From contig NZ_CP042997.1 in NCBI RefSeq assembly GCF_008087625.1, positions 3,224,001-3,288,000 on the forward strand: a stretch of DNA of 64,000 nucleotides, written 5' to 3'. This DNA is from Aquisphaera giovannonii (GTDB lineage Bacteria > Planctomycetota > Planctomycetia > Isosphaerales > Isosphaeraceae). Under the pieces are notes generated by a model. That model worked only from the letters and a program-made list of their open reading frames with translations, did no database searches and had not been told where the DNA came from. Positions 28,207-37,065 of this stretch are shown here, one piece after another. Each line of letters starts with the position of its first letter. The first letter of the stretch is position 1. Made by a program: the position numbers and the translations under genes.

Positions 28207-29772
28207 TCAGACGATGAGGGCGAGCAGGGCCTCGGGGTCGGCGGGCTTGACGAGGTGGCTATCGAAGCCGGAGTCGAGCGCCCTCTTTCGGTCGTCCTCC
28301 CGCCCGTATCCCGTGACGGCGATGAGCCGGACGTGCCGCAGGTCGGGATGCTCCCGGATCGCGCGGGCCACGGCGAAGCCGTCCATCCCGGGGAGTCCGA
28401 CGTCGCAAATGATCACGTCCGGATGCGACTGCTGCGCCGATTGCACCCCCTCCACGCCGTTGAAGGCCAGCCTCACGTCGTAGCCGTGCGTGGCGAGCAG
28501 CATCCTCAGGCTCTCCGCCGAGTCGCGATTGTCCTCGACGACCAGGATCCGGACGTGCCGGCTGGGGGCCGCCTCGCCGGCCGGGGTCTCGGTGAGGGCC
28601 ATCGGCTCGTCCTCCAGGGGGAGGAGGACCAGGAACTCGGCGCCGCGTCCTCTGCCCTCGCTGCCGGCCCGGACGGTGCCGCCGTGGAGCTCCACGAGCC
28701 GCCGGACCAGGGCCAGTCCCAGCCCGAGCCCGCCTCTCGGGCGATCGAGGCTGAGGTCGGCCTGCGTGAACACGTCGAAGATCCGGGGGAGGAGCTCCGG
28801 TTCCACGCCGATGCCCGTGTCGCGGACGCGGACGACGGCCTCGCGACGCGGGCCGTCGGCCGCGACCTCGACGGACACCTCGCCCCCCGGATCCGTGAAC
28901 TTGCAGGCGTTCTCCAGCAGGTTATCCAGGACCTGGGTCAGCCGCGTCCGATCGCCGCCGACCCAGATGGGGACCTCGGGGATGGACGTGTTGAGCGCGA
29001 CCCCGGCCTCGCGGAAGGGCTCCAGGTGATCATCGACCACCAGGCGGGTGAGCTGCCCGAGGTCCGTGCGCTCCCTGTTGAGCGTGATCTTCCCGCGGGT
29101 GATGCGCGAGACGTCCAGCAGGTCGTTGATGAGGCGGCTCATGTGGGTGACCTGGCGGTCCATCATGTCGCGGACGCGCTCCACGACCGTCGGGTCATCG
29201 CTGCGGAGCCGCAGCAGGTGGATCGAGTTGCGCAGCGGGGCCAGAGGATTGCGGAGCTCGTGCGCGAGCATGGACAGGAACTCATCCCTGCCCTTGACGC
29301 CCCGGCGGACCTCCTCGAGCAGGGCCAGGTTCTGCTGCTCCGTCCGCTTCCGGTCCGAGATGTCGCGCGCGATCTTCGATGCGCCGACGATGACGCCTGA
29401 GACATCGCGGATCGGCGATACGGTCAGCGAGACGTTGATGATCCGGCCATCCTTGGTCGCGCGTGAGGTCTCGTAGTGCTCGATCCGCTCGCCGCGGCCG
29501 ACGCGGGCCAGGACATGGAGGATGTCGTCCACCTGGCCCGGCACCGCCAGCACGGTGATGGAGCGGCCCAGGACCTCCTCCGGGGCGTATCCGAAGATCC
29601 GCTCCGCCCCCCGATTCCAGCTCAGGATCGTACCGTCGAGGGCCTTGCCGATGATCGCGTCCTGCGACGATTCCACGATCGACGCGAGGAAGGCCTGCCG
29701 ATTCGAATCCGACCAGAGATGGAGGCCATCCGGTTCGGAGCCGCCGTCCTTACTGGAGACTTCGTCAGTCAT
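28207..29772 (-). CDS. Hybrid PAS-domain sensor histidine kinase with C-terminal receiver
   Basis: A 521-residue soluble hybrid kinase. Residues about 28-140 are a PAS domain (FLASIVESSQDAIIGKALDG, FGYAPEEVLG) followed by a PAC-like strand. HisKA: LSMLAHELRNPLAPLRNSI, with the phosphoacceptor His. The catalytic domain shows the N box (VLDNLLENACKFTDPGGEV), the G1 box (VRDTGIGVEPELLPRIFDVF) and GGLGLGLALVRRLVELHGG. The C-terminal receiver reads RILVVEDNRDSAESLRML and VIICDVGLPGMDGFAVA, with the acceptor Asp in ICDVG. There are no TM helices, so it senses an internal signal. No response-regulator gene follows, so the receiver may pass phosphate to a distant partner. Divergent from an aldehyde dehydrogenase gene. 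Confidence 0.92.
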   Translation of the reverse strand: MTDEVSSKDGGSEPDGLHLWSDSNRQAFLASIVESSQDAIIGKALDGTILSWNRGAERIFGYAPEEVLGRSITVLAVPGQVDDILHVLARVGRGERIEHYETSRATKDGRIINVSLTVSPIRDVSGVIVGASKIARDISDRKRTEQQNLALLEEVRRGVKGRDEFLSMLAHELRNPLAPLRNSIHLLRLRSDDPTVVERVRDMMDRQVTHMSRLINDLLDVSRITRGKITLNRERTDLGQLTRLVVDDHLEPFREAGVALNTSIPEVPIWVGGDRTRLTQVLDNLLENACKFTDPGGEVSVEVAADGPRREAVVRVRDTGIGVEPELLPRIFDVFTQADLSLDRPRGGLGLGLALVRRLVELHGGTVRAGSEGRGRGAEFLVLLPLEDEPMALTETPAGEAAPSRHVRILVVEDNRDSAESLRMLLATHGYDVRLAFNGVEGVQSAQQSHPDVIICDVGLPGMDGFAVARAIREHPDLRHVRLIAVTGYGREDDRKRALDSGFDSHLVKPADPEALLALIV

Positions 29773-30266
29773 GGCATTACCGGTCCACAGACGATCCTCG
29801 ATGCGAGGGGCGGGAGTCGTCCCCAGGAGGCCCTCCGCGGCGGGGCCCGCGCTCGACGACGAACTCGCCTTCACCCGGGGCCGGGCAGGCCCCGATGCGA
29901 GTCGTCTCCAGCCCGACAGCCCCTCCGGATAGACGCACCCGCGGCCGACGAGGACACCGACGCCCGCCCCGCCCCCGGCGGCGCCGGGACGATGGCCGGT
30001 GTCATGAGCCCGCACTTATTGGTGCTATGATCCGGTCCCCGGGTCGTGGAACGCAAGGTTTATCAAATTAAAAGCCTTTCAGCCGTTGCGTTCGGCCTCG
30101 TCCGGAAACGGGCGGGCACCGGCGGGCACCCATCCCGGGAGGCGCCTCCCCTGTCCGGGCCGGGCCCTGTCGCATAGCATAATGGCGTCGGAGGAGGGCG
30201 AGCGCGCGGCCCTCGCGGAGGGCGCCCCATCCGGACGGGGCGCATGAATACGGGACGAGGCGGCCC
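29773..30266. other. Intergenic region between divergent kinase and dehydrogenase genes
   Basis: About 490 bases. A short AT-rich segment at about 30054-30083 (caaggtttatcaaattaaaa) and the CATAAT at about 30177 are the only promoter-like pieces. A small direct repeat, gcgggcacc, occurs twice at about 30111-30130. No gene was recognised. Confidence 0.35.
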
Positions 30267-31769
30267 ATGTCAATCCTGTCGGAAGACACGCTGATCACGA
30301 CGAATCCCGCCACCGGCGCCCGCGTCGGCTCACGCGCGGCGACTCCGACGTCCGAGGTTGAGGCGATCGTCCGGAGGGCGGGCGAGGCCCAGGCCGGCTG
30401 GCAGGACCGGCCATGGAAGGAACGGCGAGCCGCACTGACGCGATGGCGGCGGATCCTCAGCCGCGATCGCGGACGGTGGGCCGACCTCATCCGCGACGAG
30501 ATCGGCAAGCCCCGCGTCGAGGCGATGGCAGGCGACGTGCTCCCCACGCTCGACGGCCTGCGATGGACCGAGAGGTACGCCGGTCGTCTCCTCCGCGGTT
30601 CGACGGTCGGGCCCTCGTGGCAACGCATGCTCCTGATCGGCGTCGCGAGGCAGAGGCCGATACCGTTCGGGGTCGTCGGGATCATCGGCACGTGGAATTA
30701 CCCCCTCTTCCTGAACGCGACCGCCATCGCACAGGCCCTGGCCGCCGGCAATGCGGTGGTCTGGAAGCCGTCGGAGCTGGCGACCGCGACCGGGATGCTG
30801 CTCCAGGAGGGGATCGACGAGGCCGGCTTCCCGACGGGGCTGGTGGCGCCGGTCTTCGGGGGGGCGGACGTCGGCCGGGCCCTCATCGATGCCGGCATCC
30901 GGAAGGCCGTGTTCACCGGCGGGGTGGCCGGCGGACGCAGGGTCCTGGCCGCCTGCGGAGAGCTCGGCATCCCCGCGGTCGCGGAGCTCTCGGGCTTCGA
31001 CCCCGCGATCGTGCTCCCCGACGCGCCACTCGGGAGCACGGCTTCTTGCATCGCCTGGGCGGCCTTCGTGGGCTGCGGGCAGACGTGCGTCGCCGTGAAG
31101 CGCGTCTATGTCGTCGGCGACCCTCGGCCGTGGGCGGAGGAGCTGGCCGCGGCGGCGAACGCCCTCCGGGTGGGCGACCCCTCGCGCGAAGGCACGGACG
31201 TCGGCCCCATGATCACCGACGGCGCGAGGGCGAGGTTCGACGACATGATCAAGGCCGCCGTGCGTGCCGGGGCCCGGGTCATCGCCGGCGGTGAGGCGCC
31301 GGGGGGGCCCGGGTGGTTCTACAGGCCCACCGTCCTCCTCGGCGAGACGCCCGACGCCGAGGCCGCGCTCGCCGGCGCCTTCGGCCCCGTCGTCCTGGTC
31401 CGCGGCGTGCCGGATGCGGACTCCGCGGTCGCCGCCGCCAACGCCTCGGAATTCGCCCTGGGCGCGAGCGTGTGGGGCAAGGATCGCACGGCCGCGCGAG
31501 CGGTCGCCCGGCGGTTGCTCGCGGGCAGCGTGAGCATCAACGACGCCGTCACCCCCACGGCCCACGCCGGCGCCCCATTCGGCGGCTTCAGGTCCAGCGG
31601 GTACGGCCGCACCCATGGCGCGGAGGGGCTGAGGGAATTCGTGCAGATGTCGGCGACCTTCGAGCGGCCCGCGGGCGGGTTCCGTCCGCAGCTCTACCCC
31701 TACGGCAAGACCCGGATGGTAAAACGAATGCTCGATTTCTATTGCCGACTCTTCCACCCAGCCGCCTGA
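30267..31769 (+). CDS. Aldehyde dehydrogenase family protein
   Basis: A 500-residue NAD(P)-dependent dehydrogenase. The coenzyme and core motifs are in order: GIIGTWNYPLFL, AAGNAVVWKPSE, FTGGVAGGRRV, the general-base region VAELSGFDPAIVLPDA (Glu within ELSG, the usual ELGG altered) and the nucleophile region GCGQTCVAVKRVYV with the catalytic Cys. The C-terminus holds GPVVLVRGVPDADSAVAAAN and FGGFRSSGYGRTHG. It oxidises an aldehyde to the acid. The substrate is not evident; the C-terminal extension past GREG (FRPQLYPYGKTRMVKRML) resembles long-chain or membrane-associated members. Divergent from the hybrid kinase, which may share the control region. Confidence 0.9.
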   Translation: MSILSEDTLITTNPATGARVGSRAATPTSEVEAIVRRAGEAQAGWQDRPWKERRAALTRWRRILSRDRGRWADLIRDEIGKPRVEAMAGDVLPTLDGLRWTERYAGRLLRGSTVGPSWQRMLLIGVARQRPIPFGVVGIIGTWNYPLFLNATAIAQALAAGNAVVWKPSELATATGMLLQEGIDEAGFPTGLVAPVFGGADVGRALIDAGIRKAVFTGGVAGGRRVLAACGELGIPAVAELSGFDPAIVLPDAPLGSTASCIAWAAFVGCGQTCVAVKRVYVVGDPRPWAEELAAAANALRVGDPSREGTDVGPMITDGARARFDDMIKAAVRAGARVIAGGEAPGGPGWFYRPTVLLGETPDAEAALAGAFGPVVLVRGVPDADSAVAAANASEFALGASVWGKDRTAARAVARRLLAGSVSINDAVTPTAHAGAPFGGFRSSGYGRTHGAEGLREFVQMSATFERPAGGFRPQLYPYGKTRMVKRMLDFYCRLFHPAA

Positions 31770-32178
31770 ACTCGTCGTCGCCGTCCGACCCTCACGCGCC
31801 CATCACGCCCGTCGGACCGCCGGGACTTGCCCGCGACCAGCATCGCCTTCGCTCGGGCAGCAGCGGGCCAGATGCTCCCCTTCGAGGGGCCTCCCGAACC
31901 TCCGCGTCTCCCGATGTCTGGAGGCTGGAGCGGTCCCTCGGGAGAGCCGAGGTGAATGATGCAGCCCGCGGGGCTTCAGTGTCTCGGCCCATCCGGAGGG
32001 ATGGCCGCGGGGCAAACGACCCGAATTGATACCTCGCGCCCTCCTCATCCGCCTTACAACGGCACGGCATGATCATCGTCCGGACACGGCCCGGGTCAAA
32101 AAATCGCCCTCGCCCATGCGATCGCTCCCGACCAAACGGTTTTGGCAGTCTCGATGGTACGCGACGATCCCGTCACTC
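31770..32178. other. Gene-free stretch upstream of the MarR-type regulator
   Basis: About 410 bases with only short open frames and no domain. The right half becomes less GC-rich toward the putative promoter at 32179. No repeat or RNA gene was seen. Confidence 0.35.
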
Positions 32179-32207
32179 TTGTCGAAAGATTCGTCGTCGA
32201 GTACCCT
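32179..32207 (+). promoter_or_regulatory. Candidate sigma-70-type promoter
   Basis: TTGTCG (32179-32184) and TACCCT (32202-32207) are separated by 17 bases in a locally AT-rich patch, 40 bases before the GTG start of the regulator gene. The -35 box matches the consensus at four of six positions. Prediction by eye only. Confidence 0.35.
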
Positions 32208-32246
32208 TTCTGTAGAGATCGAAATTCCCGTCGAGGCGAGTCAGCC

Positions 32247-32855
32247 GTGAATCTCACACCCGCCGCGCAGAAATTTGTGCTCCACTGGGGGGAGATGGGA
32301 CAGCCGTGGGGCATCAATCGCACCATGGCGCAGGTCCACGCGCTGCTGTTCGTTTCTCCGGCACCCCTGGACGCCGAGGAGATCAGCAAGCTGCTGGACG
32401 TCAGCCGTTCGAACGTGTCGACGAGCCTCCGCGAGTTGATCACCTGGGGCGTGGTCCGCCGGGTGCACATCATCGGGGATCGTCGGGACCGCTTCGAAGC
32501 CCTCAAGGACGTCATGGAGACCTTCCGCGTGATCATGGCGGAGCGCAAGCGTCGGGAGATGGATCCGACGATTGCCCTGCTGGAGCACTGCGTGAAGGAG
32601 GCCAAGGCCGGCGACGAGGCCGAGAAATACACGCGCGAGCAGCTCGAGAAGATGCTCGAGTTCGTGAAGATGGTCACGCAGTGGTACGGCTACATCGACA
32701 ACCTGTCCACCTCGGCGCTCCTGAGGCTCTTCCGCGGCGGCGCGATGATCGCCAAGCTCTTCGGCAAGGCGAAGCCACGACCGACGTCGGCGGGCGCCGA
32801 CGCGGGTATGGACGAGGACGAAGAGGTCGCCGAGCCGAGCCTGGAGACGAGCTGA
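32247..32855 (+). CDS. GbsR/MarR-type winged-helix transcriptional regulator
   Basis: A 202-residue DNA-binding protein. The winged helix-turn-helix lies in the first third: VHALLFVSPAPLDAEEISKL, LDVSRSNVSTSLRELITWGV, VRRVHIIGDRRDRFEALKD, with the recognition helix SRSNVSTSLREL typical of GbsR. The C-terminal half is helical (HCVKEAKAGDEAEKYTREQL) and a final acidic tail follows. I prefer the GTG at 32247 (GAGGCGAG about 9 bases upstream) because a promoter-like element lies between it and the upstream in-frame ATG at 32142. GbsR proteins usually control osmolyte genes; no such gene is adjacent, so the target is unknown. Confidence 0.85.
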   Translation: MNLTPAAQKFVLHWGEMGQPWGINRTMAQVHALLFVSPAPLDAEEISKLLDVSRSNVSTSLRELITWGVVRRVHIIGDRRDRFEALKDVMETFRVIMAERKRREMDPTIALLEHCVKEAKAGDEAEKYTREQLEKMLEFVKMVTQWYGYIDNLSTSALLRLFRGGAMIAKLFGKAKPRPTSAGADAGMDEDEEVAEPSLETS

Positions 32856-32875
32856 GCGGGCCGGGGGTTTGCCCT

Positions 32876-34522
32876 TCAGAAAGGCGGCTCGCCCTTGGAC
32901 GCGGCGGGCTGGCCGGCCGGGGGAGGGGCCGGCCTCGCGGGCGGCGGCGGGAACCCCGGGGCGGGCGAGCTCGCCGGGGCCGCGGGAGCGGCGGGCTCGC
33001 CGGGGGGCGGGGGTGACGCGGGCGTCCGGGGGGTGTCCTTCCTGGCCGCCGGCCGCGCGGCCGCCGAGTCGGCTCGCTCGGCCTTCTTCCGCTCCAGGGC
33101 CTCGGTGTAGGACGTGAAGGCGTCGTCCGACAGGTAGCGGTCGATGAGGGCCTGGAGGTCGTTGAACCGGGCCTGCACGTTCTTCGTCAGGACGGCCGTC
33201 TTCGAGGCCGCCTCCTCCTTCGTCGCCTGATTCTTCAGGTCCTCCAGGCGCTTCGCGAAGACGTCCCTCCGCGGCAGGAGCGCGTACTCCTTGAGGCCCT
33301 GCTCGATGGCGTCGTAGTCCTCGCCCTGGAGCCTCGCCTCCAGCCTCTTCTCCAGGCGCGACCGGATCGCCACCAGGTCGATGACCTCGTCGCGCAGCGC
33401 CTCCAGCCGGACCTGGTAACCGACGGTGAGGGGCTTGGGGTCGAACGGGATGTCGCGCTCGTCCCCGCCCTCGCCGGGCATCATCGGGATCTCGACCATC
33501 GGCTCGGTGTTCGCCGCGAGGAGGCGGAGGATCACGAGCCCCGTCGCGAAATCCGCATCGAGCACAATGCGCCCGGAGCGATCGGTCATCCCGAGCTCCT
33601 GCGGGTGTCCGTCGGGGACGGCCCGCGCCGTGAGCGTGTATCCGGCGGCCGGCGACTGGTCGCCACGCGTGAGGAACCGGAGCCGGACGGGGCTCTTGCC
33701 CGGCTTGATCCCGATCGCGGCCAGGCTGTTGGGCCTCGAGACTCGCTGCGTGAGTGGGTCCCGGAGCGCGGAGACGATCGCGCAGCGGGCCACCGGACCG
33801 TCGACCTGCTCGACCTGGAGATAGGAGAAGGGGATCCTGCGGATCAGGACGGCGTTGTCCCGGGTCGTCACCAGCCGGAGGGGCAGGAAGACGGTGCCCT
33901 TCGACGCCACGCGGCCGAGCTCGCTCGCCGGCGCGACGGAGGCGCCGCGGACCAGGAGCAACGCCCGGCCTCCCTCCTGCCCGGTGATCAAAGCGGTCGG
34001 ATTGAACAGCTCGAGGGCGAATCGGAGCAGGGCCCGGGGGGCGTCGTCCGGCACGGACGCCCTCTGCTCCTGCACCGGGCCCAGCCGCCTCGTGCCGGTG
34101 TCATACTCCCGGCCGGTGAAGGCCAGCGCGGCGTCCCCCGACGCCGAGATCCGCACGAGCCAGATCTTGTCGAAGCCGGGGTCGAAGCCCGACAGCACCT
34201 CGCCGTCGAGCGCTTGGAGATTTCCGCCGGCCAGCGGGCTGGCCTTCGGGGCGACGGTGACGGCCCATGGGGGGCCCACGAACCTGCGAACCAGCGCCTG
34301 CCATTCGCGGACGATCCGCGAGAGGGATGCCCGGTCCAGCCGGGCCGAGGGGTCGACGGCGAGGTGCAATTCGATGCGGTACGGGAGCCGATCGATCGGC
34401 TCGCCGGGCCTCGCCGCGGCCGCGACTTCGGGGGCGGGCAACTCCGCCGCGGCGGAGACGCGGGCGAGGCCCGCCAGCAGGATTGCGGCCAGGGTTGCGC
34501 AACGGGGGACGGCCCGGCTCAT
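32876..34522 (-). CDS. Secreted protein with Pro/Ala-rich C-terminal tail, fifth gene of the FHA operon
   Basis: A 548-residue exported protein of unknown role. The signal peptide is MSRAVPRCATLAAILLAGLARVSAA (read in part), starting from the ATG at 34522. The middle is strand-rich (SYLQVEQVDGPVARCAIVSA, LRFLTRGDQSP). Residues about 375-470 are helical with a heptad pattern (IRSRLEKRLEARLQGEDYDA, VFAKRLEDLKNQATKEEAAS). The last ~75 residues are Pro, Ala and Gly with few others, as in wall- or surface-reaching tails. Its ATG overlaps the stop of the upstream gene as ATGA, so it is translationally coupled. It is the last gene of the minus-strand operon. Confidence 0.75.
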   Translation of the reverse strand: MSRAVPRCATLAAILLAGLARVSAAAELPAPEVAAAARPGEPIDRLPYRIELHLAVDPSARLDRASLSRIVREWQALVRRFVGPPWAVTVAPKASPLAGGNLQALDGEVLSGFDPGFDKIWLVRISASGDAALAFTGREYDTGTRRLGPVQEQRASVPDDAPRALLRFALELFNPTALITGQEGGRALLLVRGASVAPASELGRVASKGTVFLPLRLVTTRDNAVLIRRIPFSYLQVEQVDGPVARCAIVSALRDPLTQRVSRPNSLAAIGIKPGKSPVRLRFLTRGDQSPAAGYTLTARAVPDGHPQELGMTDRSGRIVLDADFATGLVILRLLAANTEPMVEIPMMPGEGGDERDIPFDPKPLTVGYQVRLEALRDEVIDLVAIRSRLEKRLEARLQGEDYDAIEQGLKEYALLPRRDVFAKRLEDLKNQATKEEAASKTAVLTKNVQARFNDLQALIDRYLSDDAFTSYTEALERKKAERADSAAARPAARKDTPRTPASPPPPGEPAAPAAPASSPAPGFPPPPARPAPPPAGQPAASKGEPPF

Positions 34523-37065
34523 GGCTTCCTCCAGGGGTCGCGTGCGAACCACGGCTCGATCTCCCACGTCGCCAGGCCTTGATAGAGCGATTCGGCGGCC
34601 TCGACCGGGCCCCTCAGCCGGGTCCGCCAGGCGTAGTGATCGGCGACCTGCCAGAGCGGGATCACGGGCAGCTCATCCCGCGACTCGCGGTCGATCTGGA
34701 TCGCCAGGCCGCGGGCCGTGGAGAGCTCGGTCGCGCGGTCGAGCTGGAGGAGGAGCTGGAGGATCCGCGGGCTCGCGGCCGACGAGAGGGCATCCGACTG
34801 GGGGGGGGCGTCGTAGCCCGGGCAGAGCATGAGCCCGGCCTCGAGGATCGGCTCTTCGCAGCGGAGGGCCCGATAGGCGAGGTCGAACCGCCGGCCCTGG
34901 CGCAGCTCGGACTCGAGCCTGGACTCGGGCACTTCCACCGGCTGGATCTTGATGCCGGTCAGCTCCAGCGACTCCACCAGCTTCGGCATCGCCGCACGGG
35001 CCTCGGCGATCGCGGGATACTCGAGCTTGAGCTCGATGCGAGCCGCCCCCAGCTCCTTGCGGGCGCCGGCCACCAGCATGATCGCCAGCGTCGCGTTGAA
35101 CTCGAGGGGCTTCACGCCCGGGGCGTTGGCGTACGAGCCTTTCGGGAACGGCCCGTCCGTCGCGTCGCTGGACTCGTCGACGGGCCGGCGGAGGACGGCG
35201 TCCTCGAGTATGCCCTTCCGCGGGATCGCATAGGAGAGGCCGCGACGCAAGGAACGATTGCGCAGGACCGGGTTGCGGGCGTCGATCGCGAGGACGTGCG
35301 AGCGGGGCTGGGCGTACTGCCCCACGCGGATCTCCGGGTTCGCCTTCAACGCCGCGACCTGGTCCGGCGGCACGTGGGCCGCGAGGGTGACGTCCCCCTC
35401 GAGGAGCGCCGCGACGACCGGCCGGTTGCGCGGCAGGCGCACCTCGTGGATCCGCATGACCCGCAGGCCGGCCGACGAGGCGGAGGCCGGGGCGGGCTCC
35501 GGCCGCGGGCCGGCCCGGGCCAGGTCCAGGGCGTCGGCCGAGGAGGCGGCGCAGCGGAACGGGCCGTCGGTCACGAGCAGTCGCTCCAGGCGGGTGGTGG
35601 CGACGCGTCCGTCGATCCCGGCGTGCGCCGGGCCGACGGGCCACTCGAACCACGACCCCGTCCTCACGAGCGGCCGCTTGAGCCGGATCTCCACCCTCGA
35701 CTCGTCCGCCGCCGCGACGCGGTCCAGGGCGTCGGCCCATCGGGCCTGATACTTGTTGGAGCTCGGGTCGGTCCGGTCGATCAGGCAGCGGGCCACGTCC
35801 GCGGCCGTCGCCTCGCGCGAGCCGTCGGACCACCTCGTGCCGGGCCGGACGCGCAGGACGAGCCTGCGGCCGAGATCCGCCGATTCCAGCGACTCGACGA
35901 GCTGGTCGGCGAGCTTCCCCTGCGCCGCCTCCTCGCTGTCGGCCGCGAGGATGGGCCGATAGAGCAGGCGGCTGACGCGGGCGTCGGCCGGGGACCGCAC
36001 CCATGGTCCGACGGGGTAGGGGACGTCGTTGACGGCCACGTCCAGGGTGGGGATCGCTTCGAAGGCCTTCGCGTAGAGGTCGGCCGCCCCCTCGAGCTCC
36101 GGCCACGTCCGCAGCGCATCGGCGAGGGCGTCCAGCCTCGCCGCCCCTTGCAGGGCCTCGGCCGCCCGGACCCGGTCGCGTGCGAGCGAGGCGAAGCGAT
36201 CTCGCATGGCCCGGACGCTCGGATGGTCGCCTGCCAGCTCCTCGGCCTCGTGGAGGTAGCGACGGCCCCTGGAGAACTGGCGGAGCTCGATCGCCCGACC
36301 GATCCATCCGCCGTAGGCGGAGGCGAGCTGGTCCATGAGGCCGGGATAGTTGCGATCCCTCGCCAGCAGCTCGCGGAGGAGCCGGAGGCCGCGTTCGCTG
36401 TCGCCGGCGACGAGCGCGGCCGTCCCCTCCGCGAGCAGCAGCTTGTTCACGTGCTCGTCCATGCCCGGCCAGGACGGGTTGCGCGTCTTCACGCGGAGCA
36501 GGCATTCGAACGCGCGGGCGAAGTCGCGGGCGAGGACCAGTCGGTCCGCCTCTTCCAGGAGCATGTCCTCGAAGTACTCGATGGAACGGATGTTCGACCG
36601 CTTCACCGTGTAGTCGCGGACCGCCACGTTGTCCAGGAGGTGGACCTTGACCACCTGGGTGGGGTCGTCCGCCGCGGGCGCCTCCTCCGCCTTCTTCCTG
36701 GGCGCGGTCTTGATCTTCGAGCGCTCGCCGGGAAGCGTGATGTTCCCCTCGTACTGGGCGGCCAGCTCCGCGTCGCTCGAGGCCGACGCATCCTTCTTCT
36801 TCGGGTCGACCGGCGGCAGGGGCCGCGGGCTGACCGGGTCGACGATGAAGACGGAGTTGTCGGAGAGCGTGATGCGGTCGAAGGGCACGGATCGGAGTAA
36901 CTGGGACGGGGCGGAGGCGGCCCCGGGCGGCTGACCTGCGGGCTCCTGGGCCCTGCCCGTCGCGGCGCCGTGACCGGCCCAAGCGAGGACGGCGAGGGTC
37001 GAGCCGGCCAGCGCCGTCAGGCGGATGGCCCCGCCGCGGGAGGAATTCCCTCGCCGACTCATCAT
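34519..37065 (-). CDS. Exported family-5 solute-binding-like protein with helical repeat N-terminus, fourth gene of the FHA operon
   Basis: An 848-residue protein with a signal peptide (LTALAGSTLAVLAWAGHG) after MMSRRGNSSRGG. Residues about 120-310 are helical and repeat-like (YFEDMLLEEADRLVLARDFA, LLREL, RNYPGLMDQLASAYGGWIGR), resembling TPR solenoid. From about 330 the chain matches peptide/nickel ABC-transporter binding proteins (SBP family 5): VRPGTRWSDGSREATAADVA, VLRNRSLRRGLSYAIPR, YPAIAEARAAMPKLVESLEL and DLAYRALRCEEP. No permease or ATPase is adjacent, so it is unlikely to serve a classical importer. It starts with ATGA overlap on the upstream gene. Confidence 0.8.
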   Translation of the reverse strand: MMSRRGNSSRGGAIRLTALAGSTLAVLAWAGHGAATGRAQEPAGQPPGAASAPSQLLRSVPFDRITLSDNSVFIVDPVSPRPLPPVDPKKKDASASSDAELAAQYEGNITLPGERSKIKTAPRKKAEEAPAADDPTQVVKVHLLDNVAVRDYTVKRSNIRSIEYFEDMLLEEADRLVLARDFARAFECLLRVKTRNPSWPGMDEHVNKLLLAEGTAALVAGDSERGLRLLRELLARDRNYPGLMDQLASAYGGWIGRAIELRQFSRGRRYLHEAEELAGDHPSVRAMRDRFASLARDRVRAAEALQGAARLDALADALRTWPELEGAADLYAKAFEAIPTLDVAVNDVPYPVGPWVRSPADARVSRLLYRPILAADSEEAAQGKLADQLVESLESADLGRRLVLRVRPGTRWSDGSREATAADVARCLIDRTDPSSNKYQARWADALDRVAAADESRVEIRLKRPLVRTGSWFEWPVGPAHAGIDGRVATTRLERLLVTDGPFRCAASSADALDLARAGPRPEPAPASASSAGLRVMRIHEVRLPRNRPVVAALLEGDVTLAAHVPPDQVAALKANPEIRVGQYAQPRSHVLAIDARNPVLRNRSLRRGLSYAIPRKGILEDAVLRRPVDESSDATDGPFPKGSYANAPGVKPLEFNATLAIMLVAGARKELGAARIELKLEYPAIAEARAAMPKLVESLELTGIKIQPVEVPESRLESELRQGRRFDLAYRALRCEEPILEAGLMLCPGYDAPPQSDALSSAASPRILQLLLQLDRATELSTARGLAIQIDRESRDELPVIPLWQVADHYAWRTRLRGPVEAAESLYQGLATWEIEPWFARDPWRKP

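Noticed and set aside
34519-37065. Peptide/nickel ABC importer
   Set aside because: Only the binding-protein-like domain is present. No permease or ATPase gene is in the operon or the window.
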